Assembly: GCF_000255295.1 (NCBI RefSeq)
Contig: NC_017030.1
Span: 4,960,001 to 5,024,000, forward strand
Direction: 5' to 3'
Source: Corallococcus coralloides DSM 2259
Lineage (GTDB): Bacteria > Myxococcota > Myxococcia > Myxococcales > Myxococcaceae
Length of the DNA stretch: 64,000 nt
A program made the translations under genes and the position numbers. The notes below the pieces were generated by a model that had not been told where the DNA came from, did not search any database, and saw nothing but the letters and a program-made list of their open reading frames with translations. The number at the start of each line of letters is the position of its first letter. The first letter of the stretch is position 1. Shown here one piece after another: positions 61,356 to 64,000 of this stretch.

Positions 61356-64000
61356 CTACGCGTATCGTGAGCCGATGGCGGCAGCCGTGCCGAAGAGGCG
61401 AACGCCCGCCTTCCGCTGCCGGTCCTCGTAATCCTGCCGGGCCTTCGCCATGGCGTCGTCGAGGTCGAAGCCGGTGATGTTGTACTGGACGGGCGGCATC
61501 GCCGCGGCGCTAGCGGCCCCGCCACCGGAGCGAGCCGGCAGCTGGTCGAAGAAGTCCCGCAGCCAGGGGAACAGGCTGAGTGCACCGTCTCCACGGCTGA
61601 TGGGGGGCAGCGCCTCGGGCGCGGGCGCCGTCGGAGTCGAGGGGACGCCAGTCGTGGGTGATGGCTGGGTGCCGGGCGTCGTGTTCGGACCGTCCTGCTC
61701 GTCCTGGGCGTCGAAGCGACGGAGGGCCACCTTCCACAAGTCGGGCACGTTGCTGAGGGCCTCGTTCACATCCTCCAGCGCGTCCCGGTTCTTGAGCACC
61801 TCCGCCGTCTCCCGAGCCTTGGCCATGGCCGCGTCCCACGTCAGGCCCTCCAACTCCTGGATGCTCCGGGCCAGCGCCTCCGTGTCTACCTTCGCGCCCT
61901 CCATCGACTTGGCCCATCCCTTGAGGAATCCGAGCGGATGCGCGCCGAAGATGGAGATGTCGCCCAGCGCCCGAAACACGGACTGGATGGCGGAGACGAT
62001 GCCGTTCCACGCGGAGCCCAACCCCTTGATGATGTAGAGGATGGCGATGGCCACGTAGCGGAGCACCTGGAACAGTCCCTTGAGGACGTTGTCGAGCAGC
62101 CACGCGGTCGCCTTGCCGATGGCGTCGATGGCGGGCGCGAGCATCTTCAGCACCATGCCCACCAGGACGATGATGGGCGCAATGCTTTCCATAGCCTCCC
62201 CCATCGCCTCCATCGATGGTTGCACGACCTCGACGATGACGGACACGAGGTAGCCGACGCCGCCCATGATGGTGTCGAGCCCGGTGGCGGCCGCACCAAA
62301 CAGGTCCTTCAACATCCCGATGACGCCGTTCAACACGTCGATGGCCGAGGCCATCTGGTCGGACCCCATGACCAGTTCGCCGATGGTAGCCAGCAGCGCA
62401 CCCCACCAGCCGCCGGCCTCGAACCCCTTCTTCGCAGTATCGATGATGCCGCTGATCTCTCCCAGCCCTCCCAGAAAGCCGTAGAGGAGGTCCGCCTTCG
62501 CAGCAGCAGCTGCTGCCGCTGCTTCCTCCGCAGCCTTGCGGATGGACTCAGCGAGTGCCTTGGCGTTGTCCTCCATCACCTTGGCATAGGCCTCCATGGC
62601 CGGCGAGCCCAGCCCTCCGCGGAGCCGCTCCGCGAAACGCTCCGTTCCCTTGTGACCTACCGCGGACACATCGATGCCGTTCTCGTCCCCGGCGCCAGTC
62701 CGCAACGTGGCCTTCGCGTCACCACTGAAGAGGGAGTCGAGCAGGGCCTTCAACTCACCCATCTTCCCCTTCCACTCCTCGACCGTCTTCGAGTTGAGGA
62801 CCGCCGCGACGATGTCCTGGATGCCGGAGAGGGAGTGTTGCAGGCCGAAGCCCACCGTATCCTTCACAGCGCCAGCTGCCGCCTTCGCCCCGTCGGCCGC
62901 CTTCGTGGCAATGAGCACCGCGCCCCTGTTCAACTCTGCCGTCGCCTTCGCAGCCTTCTCGACGAACGCATTCCCGCCGGCCGCCAGCGCCTCCATAATC
63001 CCCTTCTTCAACCCCTTGCCGGTGAGATTCTCCGCTGATGCCAATGCCTTATCTGCGTTGCCCATGCCGACCGCGCGCGCAATAGGACGAAGAACGCTTG
63101 CGCTTTTGGCCACCAGGAACGCGACGAAGTCGAGTGAGCGGTCCACCATCGACTCAACGGTGGAGGAGAGAGCGCTGAAGGCGAGCCCGAAGACATTGGC
63201 CAGCCTCATGGCGACGTCGGAGAGGCCCGCCATCATCTCGGAGACGGACTGAGACATCGAACTCCATGCGTCCTTGGCCAGGTACTTGATGTCCCCCCAC
63301 GACTTGTAGACGCTGCCGACGAGGAGCGCGATGCCCGCGAGCGCGGCGACGACGGCCAGGATGGGGATGGCGGCGGTAGCGAAGCTGACAGCTATCCGCC
63401 CGACACCGCCCAATAGGGATGGGACAGACTTCGTGAAGTCCGCCGCCGCGGAACCCAGCCCGCCGACACCGGACTTCATGCCGGCCAGCGCCTTGCCGAT
63501 GTCCACCTGGGCCAGCGTCTGGAGGGATTGGAGCGCCTTGCCCGCGCCCACGCCCAGGTGCGTGAAGACGGGCAGGACGCCCTTGCTCAACTCCAGGAAG
63601 ATGCCGAACCCCTTGAAGAGCCCCTCCATGGTGCCCGCCAGCTTGCCCACGGCGCCGATGCCGAGGCCCAGCCCGGCCACCCACGCTGCCATGGAGGCCG
63701 CTGCGCGCTTCGACTCCGGCGAGAGAGACTGAAGCTTCGCCACCACCTGCTCGATGACCTGCGCCACCTTCTTCACCAGCGGCGCGAAGAGGTCGCCGAG
63801 CTCGGCTGCGAGCGTGACGAGCAGTGCCTTGATGCGCTCAGTCTGCTCCTTCATGGCCGCATTGGACTCGGCGGCGGCCGCCACCGCGGCGGCGATGCCC
63901 GCGGCAACGACGGCACCGATTTTTCCGACAGGGTCGGTCGCCTCCTTCACCTGCTTGGCAACCTTCTCCGCGTGCTTCACGAACTTGCCGAGGTTGGCCA
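61356..64000 (-). CDS. Phage tape-measure-like tail protein (5' partial)
   Basis: Over 880 residues of a long, mainly alpha-helical protein. It has Ala/Lys/Glu coiled-coil stretches, several hydrophobic segments (AVVAAGIAAAVAAAAE, FATAAIPILAVVAALAGIA, and helices near the middle) and a Pro/Thr-rich linker before the C-terminus. This is the pattern of tape-measure proteins, which set tail length. The frame stays open to the window end (an in-frame GTG at 63980 is probably internal), so the start lies outside. Confidence 0.82.
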   Translation of the reverse strand, partial: ANLGKFVKHAEKVAKQVKEATDPVGKIGAVVAAGIAAAVAAAAESNAAMKEQTERIKALLVTLAAELGDLFAPLVKKVAQVIEQVVAKLQSLSPESKRAAASMAAWVAGLGLGIGAVGKLAGTMEGLFKGFGIFLELSKGVLPVFTHLGVGAGKALQSLQTLAQVDIGKALAGMKSGVGGLGSAAADFTKSVPSLLGGVGRIAVSFATAAIPILAVVAALAGIALLVGSVYKSWGDIKYLAKDAWSSMSQSVSEMMAGLSDVAMRLANVFGLAFSALSSTVESMVDRSLDFVAFLVAKSASVLRPIARAVGMGNADKALASAENLTGKGLKKGIMEALAAGGNAFVEKAAKATAELNRGAVLIATKAADGAKAAAGAVKDTVGFGLQHSLSGIQDIVAAVLNSKTVEEWKGKMGELKALLDSLFSGDAKATLRTGAGDENGIDVSAVGHKGTERFAERLRGGLGSPAMEAYAKVMEDNAKALAESIRKAAEEAAAAAAAAKADLLYGFLGGLGEISGIIDTAKKGFEAGGWWGALLATIGELVMGSDQMASAIDVLNGVIGMLKDLFGAAATGLDTIMGGVGYLVSVIVEVVQPSMEAMGEAMESIAPIIVLVGMVLKMLAPAIDAIGKATAWLLDNVLKGLFQVLRYVAIAILYIIKGLGSAWNGIVSAIQSVFRALGDISIFGAHPLGFLKGWAKSMEGAKVDTEALARSIQELEGLTWDAAMAKARETAEVLKNRDALEDVNEALSNVPDLWKVALRRFDAQDEQDGPNTTPGTQPSPTTGVPSTPTAPAPEALPPISRGDGALSLFPWLRDFFDQLPARSGGGAASAAAMPPVQYNITGFDLDDAMAKARQDYEDRQRKAGVRLFGTAAAIGSRYA

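Overview
The window is GC-rich, gene-dense DNA from a myxobacterium, most likely a Corallococcus/Myxococcus relative (suborder Cystobacterineae). Pointers are a MYXO-CTERM-type C-terminal sorting tail, a DUF4215/fibro-slime lipoprotein, a eukaryotic-type Ser/Thr kinase next to an FHA-GAF adenylate cyclase, many lipoproteins, and a prophage whose integrase layout recalls myxophage Mx8. Genus is inferred from gene content only. No rRNA or tRNA gene was recognised.

Bases 1-15.5 kb form a tightly packed plus-strand locus. It has an Opp/Dpp-type ABC importer (binding protein cut by the window edge, permease, permease-ATPase fusion, ATPase), a cytoplasmic GH1 beta-glucosidase, a secreted glycosidase fused to a probable outer-membrane barrel, two lipoproteins and a large secreted GH3 enzyme with three discoidin modules. 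Together they look like a beta-glucoside/beta-glucan uptake and breakdown system: outside cleavage, capture, import, then cytoplasmic hydrolysis.

15.6-25.6 kb is a mixed housekeeping and surface segment: an M1-like peptidase, an SRPBCC protein, a beta-propeller protein, a MYXO-CTERM sugar-dehydrogenase-like protein, an isochorismatase-fold hydrolase, a secreted polymer-forming protein, a cation/proton antiporter and small membrane proteins.

25.8-31.4 kb is an iron-uptake cluster: TonB, a PepSY membrane protein, a siderophore-type TonB-dependent receptor and a PiuC/YbiX-type hydroxylase. There is a perfect 7-1-7 Fur-box palindrome before the receptor and a degenerate one over the tonB start.

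31.4-53.6 kb carries a UspA protein, a degenerate SDR, a lipoprotein protease, a two-gene flavoprotein dehydrogenase with shuffled iron-sulfur domains, an ECF sigma / anti-sigma / STN-bactofilin-membrane operon, TruD with a long basic tail, the cyclase-kinase pair, a GIDE-like membrane protein, the fibro-slime lipoprotein, an MFS sugar porter, and a metallo-beta-lactamase-fold hydrolase coupled to a sigma-54 activator.

From about 53.8 kb to the window end is one end of a prophage. It holds a tyrosine integrase whose reading frame runs out into apparent host DNA, a coupled excisionase, a small accessory region with operator-like palindromes and a possible moron, then tail genes (fibronectin-type tail protein, a second tail protein, and a tape-measure-like protein cut by the window edge).
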